64,000 nucleotides of DNA from Inia geoffrensis (Eukaryota > Chordata > Mammalia > Artiodactyla > Iniidae). The stretch covers positions 5,952,001 to 6,016,000 of the forward strand of contig CM070911.1 of NCBI GenBank assembly GCA_036417435.1, in the 5' to 3' direction. Made by a program: the position numbers and the translations under genes. The notes under the pieces are model-generated. The model searched no databases, was not told where the DNA came from, and worked only from the letters and a program-made list of their open reading frames with translations. This document shows positions 32,375 through 43,299 of this stretch, piece after piece; the first letter of the stretch is position 1; the number at the start of each line of letters is the position of its first letter.

Positions 32375-32520
32375 CACATACACTACTGTATGTCAGCCCC
32401 ACGAAACCCCTGTGGGGTTCCTATTACTATCCCCATCTTCCAGACAAAGAAACTGAGGCTGAAACAGGTCAATTAACCTGCATGAGGTCACCAGCTAGTA
32501 AGTGGCAGTGCCAGGTGCCC
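32375..32520 (-). mobile_element. MIR SINE (inverted)
   Basis: Reads 'ctattactatccccatcttc', 'cagacaaagaaactgaggct', 'caggtcaattaacctgcatg' and 'ccagctagtaagtggcagtg', a clear inverted MIR. Confidence 0.85.
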
Positions 32521-32600
32521 TGCAGGGCCAAGTGGGCAAGCCACCGTCCCTACCCACAGAGGGCAAGTGAGGCCCTCCTGGGCCTTTGGGCTTCCAAGGT

Positions 32601-32690
32601 TGCCCTCTTCCCCACCCCCTCCCCCTCTCTCCTCTCCCTCCCCTCCCCTCCCCCTCCTCCCTCCCCCTCTCCTGTCTCTTCTTCTCCCAG
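32601..32690. repeat. CCCCTCC-rich polypyrimidine tract
   Basis: About 90 bp of almost uninterrupted C and T on the plus strand, with a mirror-like CCCCTCCCC arrangement. Such tracts can form triplex (H-DNA). Confidence 0.85.
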
Positions 32691-32924
32691 GCTATGTCTG
32701 AGATAAACCTACTCAATCACCCCCAATGAAGAAAACACCTAGGAAAGATGTGAGGAGCCTTCTTTTTATTTTAGATGTGTTCTTGATTTCCCTTCGTGGG
32801 AGCTAATATTTAACGTAGCTGAGCCGAGTTTAAATTTGGCCCAGCCATCCCGGATACCTCCCTCTCACAATTGTCTGTGACTCACTGACCGCACCGGCTG
32901 CCCTGGGTTAGTGTCGTCTTATCC
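32691..32924. other. Single-copy DNA
   Basis: AT-rich at 32760-32850 and otherwise nothing recognised. Confidence 0.4.
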
Positions 32925-33060
32925 ATCCATCATGCATTCATTCAACGACCACTCACTGTCCATTCCCTCTGTGCCAGGCCCTAGCAACTTGGTGTCCAGC
33001 TCTTGAGCAAATAGAAGTCGCCACTATGATGCAGCCACCATGAGCCAGTCTTGAGACAGA
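32925..33060 (-). mobile_element. L2 LINE 3'-end (inverted)
   Basis: Reads 'catgcattcattcaacgac', 'ctctgtgccaggccctagc' and 'cttggtgtccagctcttgag', the usual inverted L2 tail. Confidence 0.6.
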
Positions 33061-33069
33061 TGACATTCC

Positions 33070-33240
33070 ATCAAATCCGCTGAACATCCCTTTGAAGTCA
33101 GTGTTAGTATCTTCTTTTACATCAAGAAATGTCGAGAGGTTGAATAACTTACCTCAAGGCACTCAGTTTCAGAGCAAGAGTCCAAGTTTAGACGGGGCCA
33201 AATCCAGAGCGAGTGTTCTCGCCACCACTCTACTTGCCTC
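33070..33240 (-). mobile_element. MIR SINE (inverted)
   Basis: Reads 'tttacatcaagaaatgtcga', 'gaggttgaataacttacctc' and 'cagagcaagagtccaagttt', a diverged inverted MIR. Confidence 0.65.
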
Positions 33241-34199
33241 CAACCGACTTCTTCCCTCCCTTATCCCTTCCAGTTATAGACCCACAAAACCATTCGGGGG
33301 ACCTTCTCAGCCCCTCTCCTCGAGCTGGGAACCAGCAGCTCTTTGGCTGGTGCCAACATTTCAGGACCTGAGGGCCCCCTTCTCATGTTTTGATGAGGTT
33401 GACATCCCACTAATTCTGCCACCCCCACCCCCAATCATCACTGTTGCAGCAGGAGCCCTAAACTAGACTCTGCGAGGTCACATGCCTTTTGGGGCTTCTG
33501 TTTACCTGCTTTTTGTCCTGGGAAGGGACCCACCTCTGTGGGGACGATCAAGGTACAAACCCCTCTGATGGCCTCTCCGGGGCAATCAGGTTTTATGTGA
33601 CAAAACCACACACGGAATTCCCTACTGATATGACAACTTTGGTATGCAAAGCAGAGAGAGAAGTCTGCAGATAAAGGAGGTACCTCCCCTGTTAAGGTCC
33701 ATCCCGAGGCCATAAAGACCTACATGCTTTCACTAGGATGAGGAGAATTCCAGGCAGACCAAGAGTTGATCTTTATGGCCTGTGTCTGGGTCAACTCCAC
33801 ATAAACCCGATTTTACACCCTGTGGTCAGGGTAGGAGAAGGAGACTGGTCCTTTGCGAATTTAGAAGCTATGCCAAACAGAGCATCAGGTAATTTAGCCT
33901 GACTGGGCAACAATCAGTCTCAGGTTTTAATGCATATTTCTTTTAAGCAGTTTATGCAAAAATGGCCTCACTAATGTGGTGAAGAGAGGACAACTCAATA
34001 AAGCCCAGTTGTTGATCTGGCTTGAAAGCCCTCCGCAGTGCCTCTGTGTGGATTAGCGGCTGGCGTGCTCAGATAAACCAAAACCAGGTGGCTTCCGAGG
34101 TGGGAGTGCAGAGGCCCCGGTTCGACATGAGTTCAGACAGGGCCGTCCGTCGGCAGGGTTTCCACAGGACCGTCAAGGGCACTAAGAGTGGGAAAGGAG
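33241..34199. other. Single-copy DNA, AT-rich in part
   Basis: 33890-33990 holds a non-repetitive AT-rich patch with an ATGCATAT octamer-like core near 33931-33938, possibly regulatory. No gene recognised. Confidence 0.35.
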
Positions 34200-34430
34200 C
34201 CTGGTCCGTGGGCTACAGAAGCACAGAGCAGCAGCGGGGGACCCAGGCCAGGGTCTCCCTCAGCCTCGTATGAGCTGTCTGGCCTTGGACAAGTAGCTCA
34301 CGTGAGCCTCAGTTCTCCAGGGCATCCCTCACGTAAAAGGGAAGCTATAGCACTGATCTCACCATGTGATGGAGGGGATCTGAGGACCCGAGGAGAGAGT
34401 GCGCATGATGTGTTATGCCTCCAACAAGCT
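34200..34430 (+). mobile_element. MIR SINE
   Basis: Shows 'gagctgtctggccttggac', 'aagtagctcacgtgagcctc' and 'cacgtaaaagggaagctata', a diverged MIR. Confidence 0.65.
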
Positions 34431-34569
34431 GTATCCGTGTCGATTATGAAGATGAGTGACTAAGCAAGCATCCTGACAAGGAAGTTCACCCCCATGTCCA
34501 GACTTATCCCATCTCCCCCAAATCAACAGAGACTCGCACAAAATAAAAAATCCGGTAGCTGCCACCGTT
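34431..34569. other. Single-copy DNA
   Basis: No recognised element. Confidence 0.4.
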
Positions 34570-34715
34570 GGGCACCGGCTCTGTGCACACAAGACCTCAC
34601 AGCGACTCTCCTGGGTATCAGTGGGGCAACGTTACGGAGAAGGAAACTAAGAATCTGGAAAGTTCGGGTATTTGCATAAATACCAAGAGCTGGGTTTGAA
34701 GACCGGCTCTGAGAA
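34570..34715 (-). mobile_element. MIR SINE (inverted)
   Basis: Reads 'acctcacagcgactctcctg', 'ttacggagaaggaaactaag' and 'gagctgggtttgaagaccg', a diverged inverted MIR. Confidence 0.6.
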
Positions 34716-34741
34716 GTGAAGAGACACGGATGAATGCACAC

Positions 34742-34850
34742 GCAAGACAGAAACGGACTCACAGATATAGAAAGCAAACTAGTGGTTACTAGCGGGGAGA
34801 TGGAAGGGGGAGGGGCAAATTAGGGGTATAGGGGGAAAAAAAGAAAAGAA
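34742..34850 (+). mobile_element. Internal L1 3'-UTR fragment
   Basis: Matches the cetartiodactyl L1 3' UTR at 'gacagaaacggactcacag', 'atagaaagcaaactagtggt' and 'gggggaggggcaaattaggg', then passes into an A/G-rich run. It stops before the usual L1 end, so the 3' part is lost or replaced. Confidence 0.7.
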
Positions 34851-35755
34851 AGGAAGCAGCAAGCGACCCACTCAAGGCAGAAGGAGAGCCTGGTGCTGCC
34901 CGGAGACCCCCAGGCCCTGCCTCTCTTCCCCCTGCCCGCTCTGAAATGGACCAGCTGGGTCCACACCACCCCTGCCCTGGGCAGACAGGGCACTGGGGTC
35001 CACTCCGAGAGCCTGCCACATCGCTGCTCGATAAAGAACGGGCTGCAAGCAGCTGCTCCAAGCACTGCCTCCCGGCCGACTCCAGGGAACTTGAAAGTGG
35101 CCATAGACTCCCAGGAAGCCACTCGGCGCTGTGGCCAGGCGGGTCCTCCAGGGCGCCCACAGGGCAGAGGGTACTGCTGTCCTTGCTGACTCTTTCCCAT
35201 TCCACAGTCGGTTGGCTTTGGCTCTGAGCTTTCACAGTGCATGTCTATAGCGTCTCTCTGGAAAGAAAGTGCCCTTGTTCTGCTTGGAAGGGACCAGACA
35301 CCCTCCGTCCTCCCGTGCGGGATCCAGAGCTTCCAGCTCGGGGCTCAACAGACTGGAAAACAGCAAACACTGTCTCACAGAGGATGTTTCCAGCTAAGAT
35401 GATGCTGCGGTTCCTTTCAGAGCCCAGGAGGAATGTTTAGCCTGCCAACAGAAAGGGGTAATAAAGTTTGTCGTCAAATATTGAGAAACTTCAGACCGCA
35501 CGGGAATCCGTGGCCTTGACCGATGAACGCCCTTGTGAGGCCTGTGTCACAGAAGCAGTATTTCACGCTAACGTGATGTTTTTACAGGTCATCACAGAGC
35601 AGAACGTGGAAGCTGTAAAGACGCAGGGTGATCTGGTCTGACTCCCTATGTTGCTGAGAAGGAAGTGAAACCCAGCAAGGTGGGGACCCATCCAAGGTCG
35701 AGGGGGCCCTGGATGCAGAGCCGAGAGCAGCCTGAGTCTTAGTCAGTGCCTCTAC
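34851..35755. other. Single-copy GC-rich DNA
   Basis: Overlapping frames of 93-148 codons on both strands (34789-35242) show no domain. A diverged inverted MIR may lie at about 35640-35755. No gene recognised. Confidence 0.4.
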
Positions 35756-35756
35756 C

Positions 35757-36129
35757 ATGGCTGAACTCCGACCCCCCAAAATGTATATGCTGAAGCCCTA
35801 ACCTCCAGGATGTCAGAATGTGACTGTATTTGGAGGGAGGGTCTTTAAAGAGATAATTACGTTATAATGAGTTCATACGGATGGTCCTAACCCAATATGA
35901 CTGGTGTCCTTATAAGAGGAGGAGGTTGGGACACAGATATGCACAGATGGGTGCCCACATGAACCACACGGAGAACAGGGCCATCTACATGCCAAGGAGA
36001 GAGGCCTCAGGAGAAACCAACCCTGCTTGATCGCAGACTTCTGGCCTCCAGACCTGTGAGAAATAAATTTCTGTTGTTTAAACCACCCAGTCTGTGGGGC
36101 TTGGCTACAGTAGCCCTAGCTCACTAACG
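35757..36129 (+). mobile_element. MLT1-like (ERVL-MaLR) solo LTR
   Basis: LTR landmarks in order: 'ccaaaatgtatatgctgaag', 'cagaatgtgactgtatttgg', 'ctggtgtccttataagagga', 'ggcctccagacctgtgagaa', 'tttctgttgtttaaaccacc' and 'agccctagctcactaacgta'. No internal retroviral sequence. Confidence 0.85.
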
Positions 36130-36149
36130 TATACCCACCTCTGCTTCCC

Positions 36150-36500
36150 CCAAACACGCAGCAGCATTTAGGGAATGGGAATTTTAAAGTACGTCATTTT
36201 TGCAGAGTTATTGACATTGATGATATGCTGAGCAAAGCGCTTTTAGTTAGCAACACCTATTTGGGAGAATCCCTGGGATATTGCTTGTGTCTTGCAGACA
36301 ATGATATAAAGTCATGGGAATGGCTTTCCAGCTATCTCTGCAATCACCTCCCAAGGAAGCCGTTGGAAATGTCTCAGGCAGCGATGACATCCCTGGAGTG
36401 ACTGGTCAAGAGGAGCGGTGCCCACTTTTATGGACAAGATCAAGCTCATTTGTTTAAACAAAGTATAGCAAGAGTCTCACGAATGTTCGCACTTCTTAAG
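36150..36500. promoter_or_regulatory. Non-repetitive island with a forkhead-like palindrome
   Basis: No repeat consensus recognised. The perfect 14-bp palindrome TTTGTTTAAACAAA at 36449-36462 carries two inverted forkhead cores (TGTTTAAACA). The element also holds 'tgatgatatgctgagcaaag' and 'gatatcg-like' AT steps. The regulatory role is inference. Confidence 0.25.
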
Positions 36501-36593
36501 TTATGGAAACGGACCAAGAAGGCAAAAGTAGGGCGATTTCTAAGGGAAACATGGATGGAAGTAGGTGGAGGAGGGAGTTAAAGAAAACTGGAA

Positions 36594-36795
36594 GGGCTGC
36601 CCTGGTGGCGCAGTGGTTGAGAGTCCGCCTGCCGATGCAGGGGACACGGGTTCGTGCCCCGGTCTGGGAGGTGCCACCCGCGGAGCGGCTGGGCCCGTGA
36701 GCCATGGCCGCTGAGCCTGCGCGTCCGGAGCCTGTGCTCCGCAACGGGAGAGGCCACAACAGTGAGAGGCGCGCGTACCGCAAAAAAAAAAAAAA
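36594..36795 (+). mobile_element. Cetacean CHR-type SINE, copy 4 (variant body)
   Basis: A-box TGGCGCAGTGG at 36606-36616, B-box-like GGTTCGTGCCC at 36649-36659, pure A tail. A short duplication (AAACTGGAA before, AGACTGGAA after) flanks it. Just past the B-box the usual 'gaagatcccacatgccgcgg' is replaced by a version about 4 nt shorter, 'gaggtgccacccgcgg'. Confidence 0.94.
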
Positions 36796-36919
36796 GACTG
36801 GAAGATGGATCCAACTCACCTGTGCATCTCGCGGACCAGTAGTGACCAGCATTCTGTGGGTGAGAGACAGGCATGAAGATGGACACTGTCCAGCACCGTT
36901 GGCGACAGACCATGAAGCA

Positions 36920-37125
36920 TGGAGGCCACACATGTGGACTTGGAGCCAAGCTGCTTCCCACACTTGCTGGCTGTGTGAGCTTGGCAGGTTCCTTAACCTC
37001 TCTGTGCCTTGGTGTCCCCAGTATGTTTTAAATAGAAATCAGAGTAATGCCTCTCTCACAGGATCCAATGAGTTAAAACATGCAAAGCTGTCAGCACGGG
37101 GACGGGCACACAGAAGCCCTGGTCA
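36920..37125 (+). mobile_element. MIR SINE
   Basis: Shows 'tggctgtgtgagcttggcag', 'gttccttaacctctctgtgc', 'ttggtgtccccagtatg' and 'ggatccaatgagttaaaac', with the 3' part 'cagcacggggacgggcacac'. Confidence 0.85.
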
Positions 37126-39720
37126 CCTCCGGGCTTGCAGATGAAGTCAGACTCTTGGAAAAACAATCAGAAGAAAACGTAATGAGTCCTAATAAAGGGC
37201 TTTGGAAGCCCAGAGGAGAGAACCTCTGACTCTGTCACAGTGGGCTGTGAAAAGATGGGTCCGAAGAGGTGCCTCGCGGGCTGGCCTGGGCCCCGATCCC
37301 AGGCTATGCTCTGGAAGAGGGAACACCTGCAGGTAAGGCCAGGGGTGTCTGTAAATATCGTAAATACTACATGTCTGGGGAACTGCAGGGAGCTTGTTGC
37401 CCCTGGAGAGAAAGCTGTGCTGGGGAGGGTGGTGGGAACTAGGGATGGAGGGGTTGAGAGGGGCCAGCCATGAACGACCTCCTGGTTGTTGCTAATACAG
37501 AGAGTGGGCTGCATCCTAAGAGCACAGGAGTCGAGCGCTGCAAGATTTTAAGCAGGAGGTGGTGTGCTCCGTGGACGAGGAAGGGCTGGGTCAGAAGGAA
37601 AGCACCTGCAAGCAGGGAGACTGGCCAAGGCAGCGCCCACTCGCCCAGGGGGAGATGACATGGGCGCAGAACAGAGCAGAGCTGTGAGGGTGGACAGGCA
37701 GGGCAGGGCAAAGGGGGCGGGGCATCCATCCGCTTCCTGTCCCTGGGCAAACGGGGTGCTACGTTCCCCGGCCTCCCTGGCAGTTAGCTTAGGGACCACA
37801 GGACTGAGTTCTGGTCAGCAGGATGAAGCAGAAGGGTTGTAAACCGTCTGCAGGCTCCTTGCGGGATCCTCTGGTCTGCTCTTCCCCTTCAGCGGCACCT
37901 AGCGTGTTCCCGGGCTCCAGGAGTTCCTGGTGCAGATGGAGCAGGGCGCGATCCCTGAATGGCTGCCTGGAGGAGAGCTGCCAGGAGACATGTCCAACCC
38001 ACATCAGACTTGTGTGCACAAGACACAAACGTTTACTGTGTTAGGCCGCTGAAATTTGGGGATAGTTGCCACCAGAGCATAGCCCACCTGACCACATGGG
38101 GGAATCAGAGCACTTGTCATTGGACCAGGCTGGGGAGAGAGGTGAGCCTCGGACGACTCACTTGGGCAAGCAGATGAAGGTGGTGCCATTAACAATAGCC
38201 AGAGATACTGGCCAGTAAGCCTTCACTTTTATCCTAGACATGTGGGTTCGAGGTGCTTGTGACAAAGGAAACAGAGGCGGCTAGAAATGCATCAGAGAAG
38301 GGCTAGGGCTGCAGCGGTGGATTTGGGAGTATCAGATCCAAGTGGTCGCTGAAATCTTGGAGAAGGAAAGGAGGTGGCTGGCATTGGGGAGCGGGGGATG
38401 CAGAGGGCAAAGAACACTAATAGTTAAACAAGAAAAGGAGTCAGTGAAGGGCCAGCAGGATGCTGCCATTCAAGAAGAGCAAAAGGAGAGTTTGACGAGG
38501 ATGCCGAGGGAGCAGAGGCTTCGCGAAGAGAGGCATCGACAGGGTGAGATGCTGCAGACAGGGCGAGTCGGATTAACACCAAAAGAGCACACAGATCCAG
38601 CAAACAGCAGGCCACTGAAACCTCACATCCAACCCAGAGCCAGCCCAGGGGAGCAAGGGGAAGGACACCAAATCCCTGTGGCCAAGGAATGAGACAGACG
38701 GGACACCTCCCTGGAGAAGCTTGGCCGGAAGGGGAGAGGGAGGCTGAGGGAGATGCAGGGTCCAGAGAGCTGAGCGCTAAACAGGGAGAATGGCAGAAGG
38801 ACCATCCACTGGGGAAATAGCCGGCAGGAGGTAAGTGAGAGAAGATACAGCAGAGAGAGGTGATACTTGATGGAAAGACATTGAACCCAGAGGGGGAAGG
38901 AACATCGCAGGAGATGGCAATGGGAGCCAACAACCTCCCCAGGGCAACTTCCTCCAGGGGCCTTTGAAATCCCAGGATGGCAGCCGAGCTGGGATGCTGC
39001 TCTCCCCACCCTGCCCGGGGTGCCAGCCTGCTGGTGCAGAGAAACTGCTCAGCCCTGTCATCCAGGGATGGCTCTGACTGCACACAGGACTGGGTTCAGC
39101 TAAATGATAACTCTTGTGCGAGGCCCTTGGCCTCGGAAGAAAGCCAAGGGCCTTGGAGGAAGATAACAGGTAGTTATGACAGTCCCAACCCTTGAGGCAC
39201 CAGAGGTCCAGGAAGTGAGATAAGGCGGGTTCAGAAATAACTCACCGGAGGCAGACAGTAATAAGTGCCCAAGGCAAGGAGCAGATGCTGCGCTGAGGGG
39301 GTTCCACAGGGAGATGACTTCCAGCTGGAAGAGACCAGGGAAGAAACACCTGACGCAGGGTCCTTGGGGTCCAGGCCTAGTCTGTGCTTTACCAGCGTCA
39401 CTTTCATGTTCTGGAATAAATGCTTTCTCTCCTTCATCTGGCCTGGGCTTCCTTCTGGTTTAATTGGGCGCCCACTGCTGTCACAGTGCTGCTGTTTTAA
39501 TACCCTTTGTTCCTTGGATGATCAACAGCAAAATGAATCTAATATGGTAAAAAGAGCAGACTCCTGGATCTCCACGGGCATATCCTGGGGTTGCGGGAAC
39601 AAAGGTGTTCAAGCAGGACCCCAGGAATGGCTGGTATTTACATCGTGTGTGGTTCAGAGTACCTGCGAGTACCACAGTACCTGCTTTGACAATTACAAGC
39701 CATGCTCCTTTGTCAATTAC
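37126..39720. other. Mostly single-copy DNA, possible LTR-like relic
   Basis: 37738-38090 ends with 'gttaggccgctgaaatttgg' and 'ggatagttgccaccagagca', which resembles the end of an old LTR or medium-reiterated element, low confidence. The 219-codon minus-strand frame at 38424-39083 and the 257-codon plus-strand frame at 39265-40038 have no domain, and the latter runs into an LTR. Contains the inverted repeat described separately. Confidence 0.35.
39121..39153. repeat. Perfect 11-bp inverted repeat, 11-nt loop
   Basis: AGGCCCTTGGC (39121-39131) and GCCAAGGGCCT (39143-39153) are exact reverse complements and could form a short GC-rich hairpin. No poly-T follows and no gene is nearby. Confidence 0.8.
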
Positions 39721-40072
39721 AGGCCAGTCCTGGCTGCTGTTACAGAATCCCACGGACTAGGCGGCTTCAACAGCAAACATTTATTTCTCCAAGCTCTAGG
39801 GGCTGGAGGAGATTGGGGCACCTGCCTGGTCTGTTCTGGTGAGACCTCTCTTCCTGGCTTGCAAATGGCCACCTTCTTGCTGTGTCCTCACATGGTGGAG
39901 GGAGAGATCATCTCTCTCATGTCTCTTTATAAAGGCACTAAGCCCATTCATGGAGGCATCACCCTCACAGTCTCATCACCTCCCAAAGGCCCCGCCTCCA
40001 AATACCATCGCCTTGGGGATTACGACTTCAACATGTGAATTTGGGGGAAACACAAACATTCAGCACATAGCA
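39721..40072 (-). mobile_element. MaLR-type solo LTR (inverted)
   Basis: On the plus strand it reads inverted LTR parts: 'ggcggcttcaacagcaaaca', 'tttatttctccaagctctag', 'cttgctgtgtcctcacatgg', 'ctctttataaaggcactaag', 'cctccaaataccatcgcctt' and 'ggaaacacaaacattcagca'. Open frames reading through it are not genes. Confidence 0.85.
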
Positions 40073-41813
40073 TGTAGCACGCCTTTGTAAATTCACTCCT
40101 GTTGGTAATGAAAAATCCAAGAGATAAACTTCACTTTTCAGATCTTCCAAATAATCAATGAATTTGAACCACAAAGGATATGAATAATTTTTTAAAGGGA
40201 GGGGTGTGAATCGTCTCAAGTCCAACACATAATGAACTATTTATATAACAAGTGAATTTTAAATAATGAAATGGGCACTTACTAAAGTCAGTAACTTTTT
40301 AAAAAGTATTTTTGCATCTCTTAACCTGATTTCTTTTCACACTACCCTTTGCAGTCACAGGTAAGAGAACCAAAACGTGTAACGTTTAAGATCAACCTAA
40401 GGTCACAGGGTCACTTGTCAAGAGAGGCTTGTTCCGGAACCAGTGTAGTGAGAAAGACGCCGGTCATTCTAGAATAGTTCTGGTCAACTCTGGGGAGAGG
40501 GTACAGAGAGAAAAAAAAAAAACCCTGAGGCTCTCATATCTGTGTTGTGCGCACTAGCTTCCATGGGACAGTGACCACTTTAAGGGTTGAGTTCTTGAGC
40601 CACACACTCAAATAGTCCCGAGGCCAGGAATGGGCGGGAGGGGAGGTGGGGAAAGCCCGCATCACAGACAGCTCACCTTCCACCTTTCAGCATCCGAACC
40701 ATCAGGATGGTGTGAGATAAGCACTGGGGCTTAGCACACAGAGTCTCCCTGTGTGGACCTGCCCCAGTGTCCAGGAGGGGCTGGCAGGGCTCCCCAGTAA
40801 ACCAAACCTCAAAGCAAGTCCCACTTTCTACAGACAAACCTTCCTCACTCAGTCGAGGCTTGGTTTACACTCGGTGTGCTGGTGTCTCCCCTCAACCTCA
40901 GACACTGAACTTCTAAACTTAAAAATCCCATTGGCTGCTTTTACCCCTAAGCACACGGGTCACGAAGCTTCGGGGCCAGAGTCCAGGTCCCCACTCCCTC
41001 CACCTCCAGGAGCAGTTTATACTGGGTTTATTGTTTGCAAGCAGAAGACTGTGGCTTCGATTCTTTATAACTTAGAGCTGATCAGCAAGGAAAATATATT
41101 TTGCAAGGTGCAGTGGGGGTAGACCGTCTTCTCCCCTGGCCACTTCGCAGGCATATGGCCTGTCATCCCACCAGGTAGGAAGTGATTATTGGAGCGACAC
41201 AAACAGATTTTTTTGTCAAAGACCAGGTGTGATTTTCTCAGGTTCTGTGAGAACACGCACTCATATTTTTACCAACCCAATCTGTTTTCCAGCAGCCAAG
41301 TGGCTGCAGGACCTGGGAAGCCAACTTGGATGTTTGGGAGTCACAAAGGTACAGCCTCTGGAAGCTTCGAGCATCCCTGACCTGACAGGAGGTTGAACCG
41401 CCAAGGATCCAGGGAGTTGGCCAACGACCCCTGAGTGACAAGGAAAGGTGGGCTGCAGGGAGACAAGCGGGCCTGAGGGCAGGGGTCCCAAGCTCATCAT
41501 ATGACCCCAGGCAGCACTTCCACTTCCTACCTGGCCAGCCCCTAACCTGTGGCAGCAGGGAGCTCTGCAAAGCCACCTCCTTGCACAGAACTGTATAACA
41601 GGGCTCATCTACTACACAGGACCAGAACTTCTTTTTTTCTTTTACCTCGCTATGGCTGGTTTAGTTCTAAGATCTCTTTGAAATAAAATTCAAGACTTGG
41701 GAGAGATACTAGCGTAAAGATGGCAGGTGGAACACATTCCTTTACTTTTATTACCTCCCTCATGACCTTGAAAACAAAAACTTTTGGGGTTTTTTTTTTT
41801 TTTGTACAGTATA
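40073..41813. other. Mostly single-copy DNA
   Basis: A decayed inverted MIR may lie at 40330-40450 ('cctaaggtcacagggtcac'). A short A run at 40511-40522 and a T run at 41791-41803. No gene recognised in the frames at 40751-41608. Confidence 0.4.
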
Positions 41814-42015
41814 CAGCTGTACTATCCAATGTGATAGCCACTAGTCACATGTGCTAAATTTACATTTTTCTTAAATAAGTTCTAAACTTCAGTTTCCAGG
41901 TCACACTAGCCACATCTCAAGTGCTCAGTGGCCACCTATGGCCAGTAGCTTCATATTGAACAGAGCAGATAAAGAACATTTCCATCACAGCAGAAAATTC
42001 TATCGGATGGTGCTG
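41814..42015. mobile_element. hAT-Charlie-type MITE
   Basis: Begins CAGCTGTACTATCCAATG and ends in the inverted counterpart (ATTCTATCGGATGGTGCTG). Between them are 'gatagccactagtcacatg', 'ctagccacatctcaagtgc' and 'agaacatttccatcacagc', a common mammalian non-autonomous hAT pattern. About 200 bp, no coding potential. The family name was not determined and no 8-bp target duplication could be confirmed. Confidence 0.7.
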
Positions 42016-42324
42016 GTATAGACCTGCTAGGAGCAAAAGCCATGGGGAGAGCACAGTGGGAAGATGCTGGGAAGTGCAGGATGGGTGGTGACTGACTGGG
42101 TGAGTGGGATAAAGCTGGATCCTAAACCAGAACTGGGGGATGCAAGAAGCCTGACCACCCTCTTCCTTTGTGGGGACGGAGCAGGAGTGTCAAAGGAAGC
42201 CACGTGCCCTAACTCTGAAAAATGGCTAAACCAAGATAATGAACCTCAATGAAAGGATTTGAAAAATGCCATCTCTCTTCTACCTTGACTACTATACCTA
42301 CTTGGTGACATAAAAGAACAATGC
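42016..42324. other. Single-copy DNA
   Basis: No gene or repeat recognised. Confidence 0.4.
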
Positions 42325-42715
42325 ATAGCAAAGTACTACACACTGGGGGACTTAAAATGACAGAAATCTTTCGTGGAACAGTTCTGGAGGCTGGAGGTCT
42401 GAAATTAAGGCGTGGGCAGGGCTGGTTTCTCCTGAGGGCTCTGAGGGAGAAACCGTCCACGATTCTCTCCTCGCTCTGGTGAAGGTCCACGATCTTTGCT
42501 TCCCTGGCTTGTCGATCACTAGCTCCATCCTCACATGGCCTTTTCCCTGTGCCTCTGTCTTTCCACGGCCTTCTTCTTATGAGGACGCCAACTACATTGG
42601 ATTAGGGACCCTCTCTACTCCAATGTGACCTCATCAACTAATGACATCTACAAGATCCCATTTCCAAGAAGCTCACAATCTGAGGTACTGGGGGTTATAG
42701 GGCCCCAACATGTCT
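42325..42715 (-). mobile_element. MLT1-like solo LTR (inverted)
   Basis: Reads inverted LTR parts: 'ggaacagttctggaggctgg', 'aggtctgaaattaaggcgtg', 'tagctccatcctcacatggc', 'cttcttatgaggacgccaac', 'tgtgacctcatcaactaatg' and 'acatctacaagatcccattt'. Confidence 0.82.
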
Positions 42716-43299
42716 GGTTGGGAGGACTTGATTCAACCCCTAACAGCCAGGTTCAAGTTGGAGTCCTCAGTTGTCCCTGAGTTCTACATCAGAACACAGC
42801 ATCACAAAAAGAGCCTGGCCCCTTCTCTTCTTTCCCACCCCCTCCCGATTCCTCCCATACCAGAGGGGCCTTGTCATTTCTCCGTCCACACCTCCTACCA
42901 ACCACTGCCTCTCGGCCATCCCTCAGCCTAGGTGTACACATGCTGGCAGCACTGTCCACTCCAGGAGGATGAGCCCTGGAAAGAGGTCCACGAAAGCCCT
43001 AGAAGCAAGGATGGGGTCATTTGGACAGGGAATTTCAAGATTCCATCTCTCTTAAAGTATCTTCTAGAAGGAGAGAATGAGGTTCAGGCTCTGGGTAGGC
43101 ATGTCCTCTTGGTCCTTGTGAAAAGGCACAGCTGGAAGAGGGAACTCGGGACTCTCCAAAGCTCTCATCCCAGGTCTAAGGGCAGCCTTGCCAAGAAGCA
43201 GCCAGATTTTCCCAGCAGAATCCATGGAGGGCTCAGGATTTGGTGGTCCCAAATACTTCTGGAATTGAAGGTAAAAGTGGAGTTATAAATGGAATGACT
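42716..43299. other. Single-copy DNA
   Basis: The 118-codon frame at 42932-43288 has no known domain. It could be part of the LINE 5' region that follows. Confidence 0.35.

Noticed and set aside
38424..39083. 219-codon minus-strand frame, S/L/P-rich
   Set aside because: No signal peptide or domain can be argued, and plus-strand frames overlap it.
39265..40038. 257-codon plus-strand frame
   Set aside because: Its second half is translated from an inverted MaLR LTR, and no domain was seen in the first half.
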